Assembly (NCBI GenBank): GCA_000434615.1
Contig: FR880834.1
Location: 103,845 to 167,844 of the forward strand
DNA: 64,000 nt
From: Clostridium sp. CAG:510
Lineage (GTDB): Bacteria; Bacillota; Clostridia; Lachnospirales; Lachnospiraceae
Direction of reading: 5' to 3'
Positions 34,535-44,265 of the stretch are shown piece after piece; the first letter of the stretch is position 1; each line of letters begins with the position of its first letter. Made by a program: the position numbers and the translations under genes. The notes below the pieces were generated by a model that did not search any database, had not been told where the DNA came from, and worked only from the letters and a program-made list of their open reading frames with translations.

Positions 34535-34563
34535 ATCATATAATTATTTGCGTAAATTAGCAA
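34535..34563 (-). promoter_or_regulatory. Promoter of ftsZ
   Basis: On the minus strand, -35 TTGCTA (34563-34558) and -10 TATGAT (34540-34535) are separated by 17 bp, in the 107-bp gap between ftsQ and ftsZ. Confidence 0.65.
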
Positions 34564-34600
34564 CCTCTTTTTTCAGAAATTTTCATAAAATAATAAAGCA

Positions 34601-35359
34601 TTATTCTCCTGTGTCCGGGGTTAAAATCGGACGGAAAGTCTTGCCGCCGTCATCATCCCGCAAATCCAGGGTTCCGCTTTTGCCTGCAAGCGCTTCACTT
34701 AAATTATGAAGGCGGTTCAGCTTTTCATCCAGGTACTCCCGGCTCCCCAGAAGCACCTTAATATTTCCGGTGTACAGTGTGATTTCCTTGGATGTGCTTA
34801 AGGATATCTTGTCCGCATCAATCTCATACTTGGGTAAGCTTTTCGTAATTTCCAGAATGAGTTCAAAAATTTCCGGGTCTTCCACAGGAAGCTTCTGGTT
34901 CAGCACCACTTCATCCACGGCAATGCCCGATACCTCGGGAATGCCCGCCGTATAGGTGCCGGAAATTTCCATAACCGTTCCTTCATCGTCGAAATAAACG
35001 TTCTGACCCACATATTTTAAATAGCCTGCCAGATTTTTCTCCTTCACTTCTATTTTGATACTGTCGGGCGCCACAACCTCCACGGACATGGACGCAATGA
35101 ACGGCACATCCTTGATGGTCTTGTTTTTGTATACCAAGGACAGGTAAAGGGAATTGTGGCTTAGTTCATCCGTCATTACCATGTCCTGTATTTCCTCACT
35201 GGTGTAGTGCACATTTCCGGTCACGGTCACGTTTTTTACCATGTGAGCCCGATAAAAAAGATAGCCGCCGCCAACCAGGACAATGAGCGATATCCAGAAT
35301 ATCAGCAGCTTGATATATATCCTTTTTCTTCTCATTTTTCTGTAATCATTGTTATACAC
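34601..35359 (-). CDS. ftsQ: Cell division protein FtsQ/DivIB
   Basis: A 252-residue bitopic division protein. A basic cytoplasmic start (NNDYRKMRRKRIYIK) leads into one membrane helix (about 17-36), then a POTRA domain (VKNVTVTGNVHYTSEEIQ, about 42-110) and a beta domain outside the cell. It joins FtsL and the septal PBP in the divisome. Its start overlaps the murA stop by 8 bp, so the two are coupled. Confidence 0.93.
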   Translation of the reverse strand: MYNNDYRKMRRKRIYIKLLIFWISLIVLVGGGYLFYRAHMVKNVTVTGNVHYTSEEIQDMVMTDELSHNSLYLSLVYKNKTIKDVPFIASMSVEVVAPDSIKIEVKEKNLAGYLKYVGQNVYFDDEGTVMEISGTYTAGIPEVSGIAVDEVVLNQKLPVEDPEIFELILEITKSLPKYEIDADKISLSTSKEITLYTGNIKVLLGSREYLDEKLNRLHNLSEALAGKSGTLDLRDDDGGKTFRPILTPDTGE

Positions 35360-36623
35360 CGTATATTCGCACTCCTAACTCCCGCAAATCCCTGCAGATA
35401 TTTTCATAGCCGCGCTCGATAAATCGTCCTCCGTCCACCGCCGTGGAACCCTCCGCTGCCGCTCCGGCTATCACAAGGGCCGCTCCGCCCCGCAATTCTG
35501 TTGCGGATACCGTGGAACCACGCAGACTTTCCACCCCCTGCACCCGGACCTGCCGGCTATCTTCCTGTTCTATTTTCGCTCCCATCTCCTTCAGGGCGGA
35601 AAGAGTATGGAACCGGTTTTCAAAAATGGTTTCTTTCAGTACACTTTCGCCTTCCGCCACCGCACAGACCGTCAAAAACAGGGACTGCATATCCGTGGGA
35701 AATCCCGGATACGGCTCTGTTTCCACATAACCGACAGCTTTCGGGCGATCTTCCATCTGGATATAAAGCCCTTCTTCGTTTTCCTGTATCAGGGCTCCCA
35801 TCCGTCCGGCTGCCTGTAAGAATGCTTCCATCTGTCCCGCCGGTGCATCGTACAAAAGTACTTCGCCACCCGCCGCCATGCACGCGCACAGATAGGTCCC
35901 CGCCACAATCCGGTCTCCTGGAACACGGAAATGGCATCCGGTCAGCTTCTCTTTTCCATGAATACGGATGTCCCGAGTCCCGCCGCCCGTTATGTCGGCT
36001 CCGCAGGCATTTAAAAAATCGCAAAGACAGACAATCTCCGGTTCTCTTGCCGCTCCGTGCAAAACAGTGTCCCCTTCTGCACAGGCTGCCGCTAAAATCA
36101 CATTTTCGGTAGCCCCCACACTCGGCATATACAGAGTAATCTCCGTACCCGCAAGTCCCTTTGTAGAAGCATAAATGCCCCGGGGATGTTCCACAATCTC
36201 CGCTCCCATTTTCGCAAGAGCGGAAAGGTGCATGTCTATGGGGCGCTTCCCGATGACACAGCCTCCGGGGTATTCCAGAAACACGGCGCCCACCCTTCCG
36301 AGCAGGGCTCCTAAAAGAATAACGGAGGAACGCATCCCCCTTACCGCTTCCGTGGGCATGCCGCTTAACGCCGGATAAAGCTCCACCTTTTCCGCATTTA
36401 CCTTTAAGCTGTTGTTTTCCCAGCTCACAAGACAACCCAGGCTCTTCAGTAATGTCTGCATCAGGTATACATCCTTAAGCCGGGGGCAGTTTTCGATGAC
36501 ACAGGTTCCTTTTACCAGAAGCGTGCCTGCCAGTATAGGAAGCACCGCATTCTTGGAACCCTGTATTTTCACCTGTCCCTGCAGGGCTATTCCTCCATGG
36601 ATATAAACGGTTTCCAAAATCAT
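35352..36623 (-). CDS. murA: UDP-N-acetylglucosamine 1-carboxyvinyltransferase MurA
   Basis: A 423-residue enzyme for the first committed step of peptidoglycan synthesis (enolpyruvyl transfer to UDP-GlcNAc). GSKNAVLPIL at about 22-31 supplies the conserved Lys24-Asn25. The active-site cysteine is C122 in GGCVIGKRP, so fosfomycin should act on it. Two inverse alpha/beta domains fit the length. murA in the dcw cluster, between ftsW and ftsQ, replaces the murG/murB order of Bacillus. Gram-positive bacteria often have a second murA elsewhere. Confidence 0.95.
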   Translation of the reverse strand: MILETVYIHGGIALQGQVKIQGSKNAVLPILAGTLLVKGTCVIENCPRLKDVYLMQTLLKSLGCLVSWENNSLKVNAEKVELYPALSGMPTEAVRGMRSSVILLGALLGRVGAVFLEYPGGCVIGKRPIDMHLSALAKMGAEIVEHPRGIYASTKGLAGTEITLYMPSVGATENVILAAACAEGDTVLHGAAREPEIVCLCDFLNACGADITGGGTRDIRIHGKEKLTGCHFRVPGDRIVAGTYLCACMAAGGEVLLYDAPAGQMEAFLQAAGRMGALIQENEEGLYIQMEDRPKAVGYVETEPYPGFPTDMQSLFLTVCAVAEGESVLKETIFENRFHTLSALKEMGAKIEQEDSRQVRVQGVESLRGSTVSATELRGGAALVIAGAAAEGSTAVDGGRFIERGYENICRDLRELGVRIYGV

Positions 36624-36675
36624 TCCCCCATAAATACCTGTTACCTTTATACTATTCAGGTCCGGGGGAATGGTT

Positions 36676-37824
36676 CTAAGCGTCCTTTAACGGTATTTTC
36701 TTTGCAACATTCAAAACAATGCCGATTTCCGCAAGCTGGAACAACACCGCAGTACCGCCGTAACTGATAAACGGCAGGGAAATACCGGTATTGGGAATGG
36801 TTGCCGTAACAACGGCTATGTTTAAGATAACCTGAATTGCCATATGCCCCATCACGCCTACCACTAAAAGAGCGCCGAACAAATCCGGTGCATTGTTGGC
36901 AATGACCATAAGTCTCCAGATTAACATCACAAACATCAGAATAATGGCAATGGCTCCGAAAAGCCCCAGTTCTTCACAGATAATGGAGAAAATCATATCA
37001 TTCTGCGCTTCCGGGATGAAACCTAACTTCTGCATACTCTGTCCCAGTCCCTTGCCCCAGATGCCGCCGGAACCGATGGCATACAGTGCCTGCAGGGTCT
37101 GGTAACCGGTATCGCTGACATACTCTTCGGGATGCAGCCAGGCAAGAATTCTCTTAAAACGGAAGCTGGCAGTTTCGGAGTTTGCCATTTTGTCAACCAT
37201 AATGACAAATGCCGCCGCAAGAGAAACGCCTCCCACGCCCATGACTATAAACTTTTTGTAATCGGAGCTTGCCACAAATACCATGAGGAATACAATACCC
37301 AGAATGATAATCGCAGAGCTTAAGTTGGATGTAATTTTCCAGACCATCAGGACAATGGGCGCCGCCATCGCCATCAGGGTAATAAACCCGCGCCAGGTTT
37401 TGACCGTTTTTCCCATTTTGCAGATGATGACCGCAAAAAATAAAATCATACACAGCTTGGCAATCTCCGCCGGCTGGATGGACAGACCGCCGATACGGAA
37501 CCAGCGCTTTGCATGGTTTGACTCATAACCGAAAGGAATAATGAGCAGCAATAACCCCGCGGACGCTATGTAGCCTAAAATGTAAAACCTTTCCCAGAAA
37601 TGGTAAGGAATATTGGCTACAACAATCATACCCACCAGTCCCAGCGCCGTTGCCTTCAACTGCTTTGTGAGGTAAAAGGCGGAGCTTCCGTATTTCTGCA
37701 GCGCCTCATAGGAGCTGGTGGAGTACAGCATAATCAGACCGAATCCCAGAAGGAAAAGTACAATGAACAAAAGGCTGTAGTCAAAGAAATATTCAGATTG
37801 TCCTTCTTTCTTTTTCTTTCTCAC
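36676..37824 (-). CDS. ftsW: SEDS glycan polymerase FtsW/SpoVE
   Basis: A 382-residue integral membrane protein of the SEDS family with about ten hydrophobic helices. Family marks are the Trp/Arg region KRWFRIGGLSIQPAEIAK at about 110-127 and the large extracellular loop with GIWGKGLGQSMQKLGFIPEAQNDMIF, holding the catalytic Asp region. The tail GISLPFISYGGT is typical. It polymerises glycan strands with a class B PBP. Its place after murD suggests FtsW or the sporulation form SpoVE; sequence alone does not decide. Confidence 0.93.
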   Translation of the reverse strand: MRKKKKEGQSEYFFDYSLLFIVLFLLGFGLIMLYSTSSYEALQKYGSSAFYLTKQLKATALGLVGMIVVANIPYHFWERFYILGYIASAGLLLLIIPFGYESNHAKRWFRIGGLSIQPAEIAKLCMILFFAVIICKMGKTVKTWRGFITLMAMAAPIVLMVWKITSNLSSAIIILGIVFLMVFVASSDYKKFIVMGVGGVSLAAAFVIMVDKMANSETASFRFKRILAWLHPEEYVSDTGYQTLQALYAIGSGGIWGKGLGQSMQKLGFIPEAQNDMIFSIICEELGLFGAIAIILMFVMLIWRLMVIANNAPDLFGALLVVGVMGHMAIQVILNIAVVTATIPNTGISLPFISYGGTAVLFQLAEIGIVLNVAKKIPLKDA

Positions 37825-37828
37825 CCTA

Positions 37829-39205
37829 TCACCCCTTCAGTTCGTGTACATATTCCTTGAAAATTCTGCCGCGTTCTTCATAATTATCAAACATACCCCA
37901 GCTCGCACAGGCAGGGGAAAGTAAAACGGCATCTCCCGGTTCCGCCGTATCCACACAGATGTCAAACGCTTCCCTAAAAGTATCTGCCATGCGGATTGCG
38001 GTAAATCCGTGCGCTCTTGCGCAGTCCGCAATAATCTTTTTGGTCTGTCCAATTAAAACCAGACATTTTACCTTTCCGTCAAAGGCTTCAATCCAGTCGT
38101 CAAACGGAATTTCCTTGTCAAAGCCTCCGCCGATCAACACGGTGGGACGGCTCATGGCGCGGATACCCTGAATGGCGGCATCCGGGTTGGTGCCCTTGGA
38201 ATCGTTATAGTAAATAACGCCGTTTTTCTCCGCAACGTATTCAATACGGTGCTCTACCGCCCGGAATTCTTTGATAACCTTTTTGGACACCTCGAGGGGT
38301 ACGCCCATACCGTCCGCCATGGCAAGCGCCGCCATCACATTTTCCACATTGCAGCGTCCCACTAAATTCATGTCCGTATGTACGTTTAAGATAACTTCCT
38401 TTTCCCCGTCAAGGCGTCTGACAATGTAGTCGCCTTCCTGATAGTAGCCCTCTTCCAGTTCATGGACGGATGAGAAAAATACCACCTTTGCGGGACATTC
38501 TTTTGCAAATGCCGACAGATACGGATCCTCATAATTCAGAACACAGATTTCATTCTTCGTCTGGTTTTTGCAAATGGACTCCTTGACCGCCGCATAGTTT
38601 TCCATGGTATGGTGTCTGTTTAAGTGGTCGGGCGTAATATTTAAGATAGCGGATACCGTCGGCTTAAAGCTGTGGATGGTTTCTAACTGGAAGCTGCTGA
38701 TTTCCGCAACGGTAACAGAAGTTTCCGTTGTTTTATCCGCCTCCGCCGTGTAGGGGTTTCCGATATTGCCCACTACAAACACCGGCTCATAGCAGGCTTT
38801 CATAATTTCGCCCACAAGTGTGGTCGTGGTAGTTTTGCCGTTGGTTCCGGTAATGGCAATCAGTCTGCCTTTTTCCATCTGATAGCCTAATTCAATCTCC
38901 CCTGAAATGGGAATGTTTCTTTCCGCAAATTTCTGCACAAAAGGCGATTCTATGGGAACTCCGGGGCTTAAAACCACAGCCTCCACTTCTTTCTCCACAT
39001 CCTCAGGTAAGGTTTCTCCGTAGCAGACCGCTTTGTATCCTTCCGGCAGCTTTTCCCGAAGTTCCTCTGCCGTTATCCCTTTCTTACTGTCAAACAAAAT
39101 GCTTTCCGCTCCCATTTTGGTAAGCAGACCCACTGCGGCAATCCCGCTTTTCCCTCCGCCTACTACCAATACTTTTTTGTGTTTCAAATCCATTTTTCTA
39201 ACCAT
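37829..39205 (-). CDS. murD: UDP-N-acetylmuramoylalanine-D-glutamate ligase MurD
   Basis: The 458-residue ligase adds D-Glu to UDP-MurNAc-L-Ala. The N-terminal Rossmann segment VVGGGKSGIAA binds the substrate, the ATP loop GTNGKTTTT is at about residues 118-126, the Lys and His of the central domain (NITPDHLNRH) are at about 190, and the C-terminal domain holds the Asp/Asn loop NDSKGTNPDA at about 330. It lies 4 bp before ftsW, so the two are translated as neighbours of one message. Confidence 0.97.
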   Translation of the reverse strand: MVRKMDLKHKKVLVVGGGKSGIAAVGLLTKMGAESILFDSKKGITAEELREKLPEGYKAVCYGETLPEDVEKEVEAVVLSPGVPIESPFVQKFAERNIPISGEIELGYQMEKGRLIAITGTNGKTTTTTLVGEIMKACYEPVFVVGNIGNPYTAEADKTTETSVTVAEISSFQLETIHSFKPTVSAILNITPDHLNRHHTMENYAAVKESICKNQTKNEICVLNYEDPYLSAFAKECPAKVVFFSSVHELEEGYYQEGDYIVRRLDGEKEVILNVHTDMNLVGRCNVENVMAALAMADGMGVPLEVSKKVIKEFRAVEHRIEYVAEKNGVIYYNDSKGTNPDAAIQGIRAMSRPTVLIGGGFDKEIPFDDWIEAFDGKVKCLVLIGQTKKIIADCARAHGFTAIRMADTFREAFDICVDTAEPGDAVLLSPACASWGMFDNYEERGRIFKEYVHELKG

Positions 39206-39232
39206 GCCTTTCCTCGATTTACTCTTATATCA

Positions 39233-40186
39233 TTATAATCCCAACAGGGCAAGAAGACTCACCATGGCTGTCAGAATCGAAAAAACTGCCGTAATTTTGG
39301 CTTCCGACCACCCGCATAATTCAAAATGGTGGTGCAGGGGAGCCATTTTAAGCAAGCGTCTGCCTCCGGTCAGCTTAAAATAAGCCACCTGGACAATGAC
39401 CGATACTACTTCCAGAAAATACACCAGTCCCACAAGGGGGATAAACAGCGGCATGTGCAGGGCGTAACTTACCGACACCACAAAACCGCCGAGCGCCAGC
39501 GAACCGGTATCTCCCATAAATACGCTGGCAGGGTATACATTAAATAAAAGAAATCCAAGCAATGCGCCCGCTCCCGCGCCCGTCACCGGCTCTATCCCGC
39601 TCTGCATGCCAATGGCGGCTACGGAAAAGAACACCGTCACAATCAGGGTGACGCCCGTGGCAAGACCGTCCAGTCCATCCGTAAAATTGGTGCCGTTTAC
39701 GGTTGCCGTCGTCACGAAAAACAGGAAGGGAACGTTGAAAACACCCAGTTCAATCTGCCTGTCTGAAAACGGTATTTTCAGTAGAAAAGCAGAGTCCGCA
39801 TACCGGCTTAAATAGACGGCATAAAGTGCCGTCACCAGCAGCTGCAGCAGAAACTTTGCCCCCGGTGAAAGTCCCATGGAACGCCTGAGCACCACCTTTA
39901 AGTAGTCATCCAGAAGCCCCACCATTCCGAAGCCCGCTGTCAGAAACAGGATGGGCATTATCTTCGGATACCGCTTTACAAACAAAAGACCGGTAAGTAT
40001 CATGGCTCCCACAATGATAATGCCGCCCATGGTCGGGGTTCCGTTTTTCTTCAAATGGGTACCGGGACCGTCCTCTCTTACGGTCTGCCCCACCCGCAGT
40101 TTCTTAAGAACAGGGATGAGAACCGGTCCCATCGCCACGCTTAACGCAAACGCCAGAACTGCCGGCAATAAACTGATATTCTGCAT
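39233..40186 (-). CDS. mraY: Phospho-N-acetylmuramoyl-pentapeptide transferase MraY
   Basis: A 317-residue polytopic membrane enzyme (about ten helices) that moves phospho-MurNAc-pentapeptide onto undecaprenyl phosphate to make lipid I. The aspartate-rich loops LLDDYLKV (about 92) and NFTDGLDGLA (about 167), and the GDTGSLALGG motif (about 225) followed by LHHHFE (about 284), are conserved. It lies 15 bp after the second PBP gene and before murD. Confidence 0.97.
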   Translation of the reverse strand: MQNISLLPAVLAFALSVAMGPVLIPVLKKLRVGQTVREDGPGTHLKKNGTPTMGGIIIVGAMILTGLLFVKRYPKIMPILFLTAGFGMVGLLDDYLKVVLRRSMGLSPGAKFLLQLLVTALYAVYLSRYADSAFLLKIPFSDRQIELGVFNVPFLFFVTTATVNGTNFTDGLDGLATGVTLIVTVFFSVAAIGMQSGIEPVTGAGAGALLGFLLFNVYPASVFMGDTGSLALGGFVVSVSYALHMPLFIPLVGLVYFLEVVSVIVQVAYFKLTGGRRLLKMAPLHHHFELCGWSEAKITAVFSILTAMVSLLALLGL

Positions 40187-40201
40187 TCTGCGCCCTCCCG
40201 G

Positions 40202-42016
40202 TTAATTTTCAGCGGGTATTTCGGCGCCATTATTTTTATTATAATCCATAATACCCAAATAAGGAAGAATATTTTCAAAAAGCTGCTTCACAACCGGTGC
40301 GGCAATCTGTCCTCCGTAGTAGGTTCCCGTCGGATGAGTGATGATTGCCATGGCTATGATTTCCGGATCGTCCGCCGGTGCAAAGCCCACAAAAGACGCA
40401 ATGTATTTGCCGGTGCCTCTGGGAAGTGTCTGGCTGGTTGCCGTCTTTCCTCCTATCCGCACACCCTCTATGTACGCCTTTTTTCCGCCACCCTCCGCCA
40501 CTACTTTTTCCAGTATTTCCCTCATGGTGGCAGAAGTCTCCGACGATACAATCTGTTCCGATACCGGATATTCAAAGGTTTCCACACAGTTACCCTCTGC
40601 ATCCGTTACTTCCACGCCGAAATGGGGTGTAACCAGATTGCCGCCGTTTACAATGGAGGCGGCGGTTGTCAGAAGCTTAATGGGCGTAATCTGGAAAGAC
40701 TGCCCGAAGGAAATGGTGGCAAGCTCCACCGCTCCGATATTTTTCTCTTTATGCATAATGGTTCCGGCTTCTCCCGGCAGATCCACGCCGGTTTTCTGCA
40801 AAAGCCCAAACTTTTCAAAGTAGTCGTAATAGGTTTCCACTCCCATACGCAGTCCCACAGTGATAAACACCGGATTGCAGGAGTTCATGGTGGCATGCAC
40901 AAAGTCCTCGGAGCCGTGCCCTCCCACCTTGTGGCAGCGGATTTTCCGGTCCTCCACAATAATGAATCCGGGACAGGAAAAGGTGGACTGCGGTGTTACC
41001 ACTCCCGATTCCAGTCCGGCAGCCGCCGTAATAATCTTAAACGTGGAGCCCGGCTCATAGGTATCGTTGATGCAGCCGTTTCTCCACATGGCATTTAACA
41101 GATTCTGTTTTTCCTGTTCGGAAAGGTCATCCCCCGAGGAAATGCTGTTGCCCGATACGTCCGTTCCGCCTGCATATTTTAAGATGTCCTCCGTCAGCAC
41201 GTAAGGCTCGTTCAAATCAAATTCCGGGGTGTTCACCATAGCCAGAATTTCTCCGGTTTTCGCATTCATAACAATGATGGAAACACTCTTGGCTTCCTTG
41301 GTTTCCATCGCCTGATAGGCAAGCTGGGTCGCATAGCTCTGAATATTCATATCCATACTGATATGTAAATCACCGCCGTTTACCGGCTCTATACGGCTTT
41401 CTCCCGCTTCCTCCACTTCAATGCCCCTGGCATCGGTCACTGTTAAAATGGTACCTTTCTTTCCTGCCAGATACTCTTCGTAAATGACCTCCAGACCGAT
41501 AATTCCCTGGTTGTCGCTGCCGGTAAAGCCCAGCACCTTGGAGCCTAACTCTCCGTAAGGATAAAAGCGTTTGTAATCTTCATCCACCTTTACCCCGGCA
41601 AGGTCGTACTCCCGGATGCGGTCCCCGGTTTCTTTGTCCACGTTGCTTTTGATGCGCTCAATGGACGAATATTTTTCCACCCGTTTGCGGACATATTCTT
41701 CCGACAAAGACAGCTCCCTGCACAGCATGGAAATGACCGCTTCCCTGTCCTCTATCTGGTTATAAATGACGGAAATGGTGCAGACCGTCCGGTTATCCGC
41801 AATCACGGTGCCGTTACAGTCCAGTATCCGTCCCCTTGCGGCCTTGATGCTTCTTTCCCTCTCATGCAGCTCCTGCGCTTTCGCAGAATAATAATCGGCT
41901 TTCGCCACCATCAGGTACACAAGCCTGAAAAACAAAATCGCCAGAAGTCCCGCACAGATAAAAAACGTGACGGTTATTTTTTTCCGGTAATGGGTTTTAT
42001 GGGGGGTATTTAACAT
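40202..42016 (-). CDS. Class B penicillin-binding protein, SpoVD-like
   Basis: A 604-residue transpeptidase. One N-terminal membrane helix (about 13-35), a PBP dimerisation domain (about 55-230), and a transpeptidase domain with the SxxK serine in EPGSTFK (about residue 320) and SxN as SCN (about 378). The third motif, usually KTG(T/S), reads KTA here (GGKTATSQT, about 520), which is unusual. No PASTA domains are present. Tandem with the next PBP gene, it takes the place of spoVD in Bacillus and may serve the spore cortex or septum. Confidence 0.87.
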   Translation of the reverse strand: MLNTPHKTHYRKKITVTFFICAGLLAILFFRLVYLMVAKADYYSAKAQELHERERSIKAARGRILDCNGTVIADNRTVCTISVIYNQIEDREAVISMLCRELSLSEEYVRKRVEKYSSIERIKSNVDKETGDRIREYDLAGVKVDEDYKRFYPYGELGSKVLGFTGSDNQGIIGLEVIYEEYLAGKKGTILTVTDARGIEVEEAGESRIEPVNGGDLHISMDMNIQSYATQLAYQAMETKEAKSVSIIVMNAKTGEILAMVNTPEFDLNEPYVLTEDILKYAGGTDVSGNSISSGDDLSEQEKQNLLNAMWRNGCINDTYEPGSTFKIITAAAGLESGVVTPQSTFSCPGFIIVEDRKIRCHKVGGHGSEDFVHATMNSCNPVFITVGLRMGVETYYDYFEKFGLLQKTGVDLPGEAGTIMHKEKNIGAVELATISFGQSFQITPIKLLTTAASIVNGGNLVTPHFGVEVTDAEGNCVETFEYPVSEQIVSSETSATMREILEKVVAEGGGKKAYIEGVRIGGKTATSQTLPRGTGKYIASFVGFAPADDPEIIAMAIITHPTGTYYGGQIAAPVVKQLFENILPYLGIMDYNKNNGAEIPAEN

Positions 42017-42076
42017 AATAACCTCACAAAAAAGGTCTTGTTATACTCTATTCCCTTTTTTATGAGGTTATGTATT

Positions 42077-44242
42077 TTACTCTGATGGAATGGGGTCGTA
42101 ATTGGTTCCTACCGGATTCCCGGTCTCCGGGTCTAACAGTTCATTGGTGTTCGGGTCAATGTAATAACCGGTTTCCGGATCTTTTTCAAAGCTCTTCCAG
42201 GCCGGTGTAGTACCCATATCGCCGTAATCCGCCGGGTCCGTGCTGGGTTCCTTTACCACCGGAGTACCGTATTTTCTGGTATCATCCAGCTTCTTTTCTT
42301 CCAGCTCCTTTAATTCCTTTTCGGAAAGCTCTTCCGTCATGAAGATGCCCATGTAAGGCAAAACTTCCGTCAGGACATTCTTGGCAATAATGGCTGCCTG
42401 TCTGGTACCGCCGGTCTGGTCCGGCATGTTCGGTCTGTCAATTACCACATAAATGGCAATCTGCGGGTCATCCGCCGGTGCAAAGCCGATAAAGGAAACA
42501 ACGTATTCTCCGTTTCCTCGTGGAAGTGTCTGTGCGGTACCGGTCTTACCGCCGATTAAATAACCGGCAGGTCTTGCGGATTTACCGGTGTTGCCGGTGT
42601 AATTGGGGTCGCATACCGCTTCGCAGTACTCTCTTAAATAAGCGGATGTGCTCTCGGATACCACCTGTTTTAATACGCGCGGCTCAATGTTTTTTACAAC
42701 GGCGCCGTTTGTGGTGCGTATCTGCTTTACCATATGAGGTTCGTAATAATAGCCGCCGTTAATTAAGGCGCTGTAGCCGGTAATCATCTGGATCATGGTG
42801 ACGTTAAAGCCCTGTCCGAAGGAGCTGACCGCCAGGTCCGTCTGGTCGATTTTCTCCGCACCGTGCACCAGTTCCGCCGTCCTGGCTTCCCCTGCAAGGT
42901 CAATATTGGTCTTTAATCCCAGATTAAAATTTCTCTGGTATTCCGCAAAGGTTTCCTTTCCGATTGCAAAAGACATCCTCATTAATGCCACATTACAGGA
43001 GCTGGCAATCGCATGCTTTACGGTAACCGTTCCGTCGCCGTACCGGTTGTGGCACCGGATTTTATGACCGCCCACCTCCAGGCTTCCTCCGCATTCAAAG
43101 GTATCCGTATCATGGATTTTTCCGGTTTCCAGTCCCATTGCCACCGTAAAAGGCTTAAAGGTAGAACCCGGCTCGTAGGTATCCGTAATGCAGAAGTTAC
43201 GCCAGATGCTGTTTAAGGTTTCAAAATAAGTATCATCTTCCTTCATCAATGTAATCTGGTCTTCGTCGTAATACGCACTCAGATCATAGGGACTGTTCAA
43301 ATCAAAGGTCGGAGCACTTGCCATGGCAAGTACCTCTCCGCTGTTTACGTCCATGACAATACAGCCGATGTTGTTTGCTGCCTGTCCTTCTTTATAATTG
43401 TCCTTGTATTCCACCCAGAAATTGTTCAGCTTTTCTTCCACAATGGACTGGATGTTGGCATCAATGGTACTGACGATGGTGTAACCGTCCTGTGCAGGCT
43501 TCGTGGTACGCTCCAGACTGGAGTCGTCATTTAAGTAACCGAATTCCCTGCCGTTGGTGCCGCTCAGCAAATCGTTGTAATACTCTTCCAGACCGTACAT
43601 GCCGATGCCGTCCGATGTGGTAAAGCCGATGACATCACAGGCAAGACTGCCGTAGGGATAGCCTCTTTTATAGCTTTCCTCAAACCATACGCCCTTGATA
43701 TCGTTGCCCCGTCCCGGATTACCGTCCTCGTCCTTCTGTGTATCGTTCTGGATTTCCATGAAATCACTGATTTCCGAATAGGACATTTTTTTAAGCGGTA
43801 CATAATAACTGCTGGTCGGATTATTGGTAATGTAATTTTTAACTTCCTTCATGTCAAGCTGCGGAAAGCATTCTTCCAGTGCTTTTAAGGTGGAGTCCAG
43901 ATATTTTCCGTCCTTGGTCAGCATGACCTTGGCATCCAGTACTAAACTGTATACTTTTTCACTGACCGCCAGTGTGGTGCCGTTACAGTCTAAAATATCC
44001 CCCCGTCTGTACGGGAGTGTTACACTGTCGTATTTCTGCTGGGATAAAATCTGCTTGCTGTACTGCTCGCCTTTTTTACTGTTTATCCAGATTAACCGGG
44101 CGCTCAGTCCCACAAATGCCAATAAAATCAGACAGAAAAGTACTATCAGCTTCTTTTGCATACGGATAGGAAATTTCTGTCTTAATTTCATTTTGGCTTT
44201 TTTTGCCATTCTCTTATTCTTTTCTCTTTCTTTTCTGCCCAA
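42077..44242 (-). CDS. Class B penicillin-binding protein, FtsI/PBP2B-like
   Basis: A 721-residue septal transpeptidase. Basic N-terminus, one membrane helix (about 30-50), pedestal/dimerisation domain (about 70-270), and a transpeptidase domain with SxxK in EPGSTFK, SxN in SSCN and a normal KTGTAQ. A C-terminal extension of about 80 residues is acidic and has no PASTA domain. The start is a TTG at 44242 with GGGGTG about ten bases before. An ATG at 44209 is an alternative that loses 11 residues. It follows ftsL closely. Confidence 0.9.
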   Translation of the reverse strand: MGRKEREKNKRMAKKAKMKLRQKFPIRMQKKLIVLFCLILLAFVGLSARLIWINSKKGEQYSKQILSQQKYDSVTLPYRRGDILDCNGTTLAVSEKVYSLVLDAKVMLTKDGKYLDSTLKALEECFPQLDMKEVKNYITNNPTSSYYVPLKKMSYSEISDFMEIQNDTQKDEDGNPGRGNDIKGVWFEESYKRGYPYGSLACDVIGFTTSDGIGMYGLEEYYNDLLSGTNGREFGYLNDDSSLERTTKPAQDGYTIVSTIDANIQSIVEEKLNNFWVEYKDNYKEGQAANNIGCIVMDVNSGEVLAMASAPTFDLNSPYDLSAYYDEDQITLMKEDDTYFETLNSIWRNFCITDTYEPGSTFKPFTVAMGLETGKIHDTDTFECGGSLEVGGHKIRCHNRYGDGTVTVKHAIASSCNVALMRMSFAIGKETFAEYQRNFNLGLKTNIDLAGEARTAELVHGAEKIDQTDLAVSSFGQGFNVTMIQMITGYSALINGGYYYEPHMVKQIRTTNGAVVKNIEPRVLKQVVSESTSAYLREYCEAVCDPNYTGNTGKSARPAGYLIGGKTGTAQTLPRGNGEYVVSFIGFAPADDPQIAIYVVIDRPNMPDQTGGTRQAAIIAKNVLTEVLPYMGIFMTEELSEKELKELEEKKLDDTRKYGTPVVKEPSTDPADYGDMGTTPAWKSFEKDPETGYYIDPNTNELLDPETGNPVGTNYDPIPSE

Positions 44243-44265
44243 TGTGCTTTACACCCCGTCTTTAT

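Noticed and set aside
35620..36435. A 271-codon minus-strand frame inside murA in another frame
   Set aside because: It overlaps a confident MurA. Its Arg/Gly/Ser-rich sequence is typical of a frame shadow.
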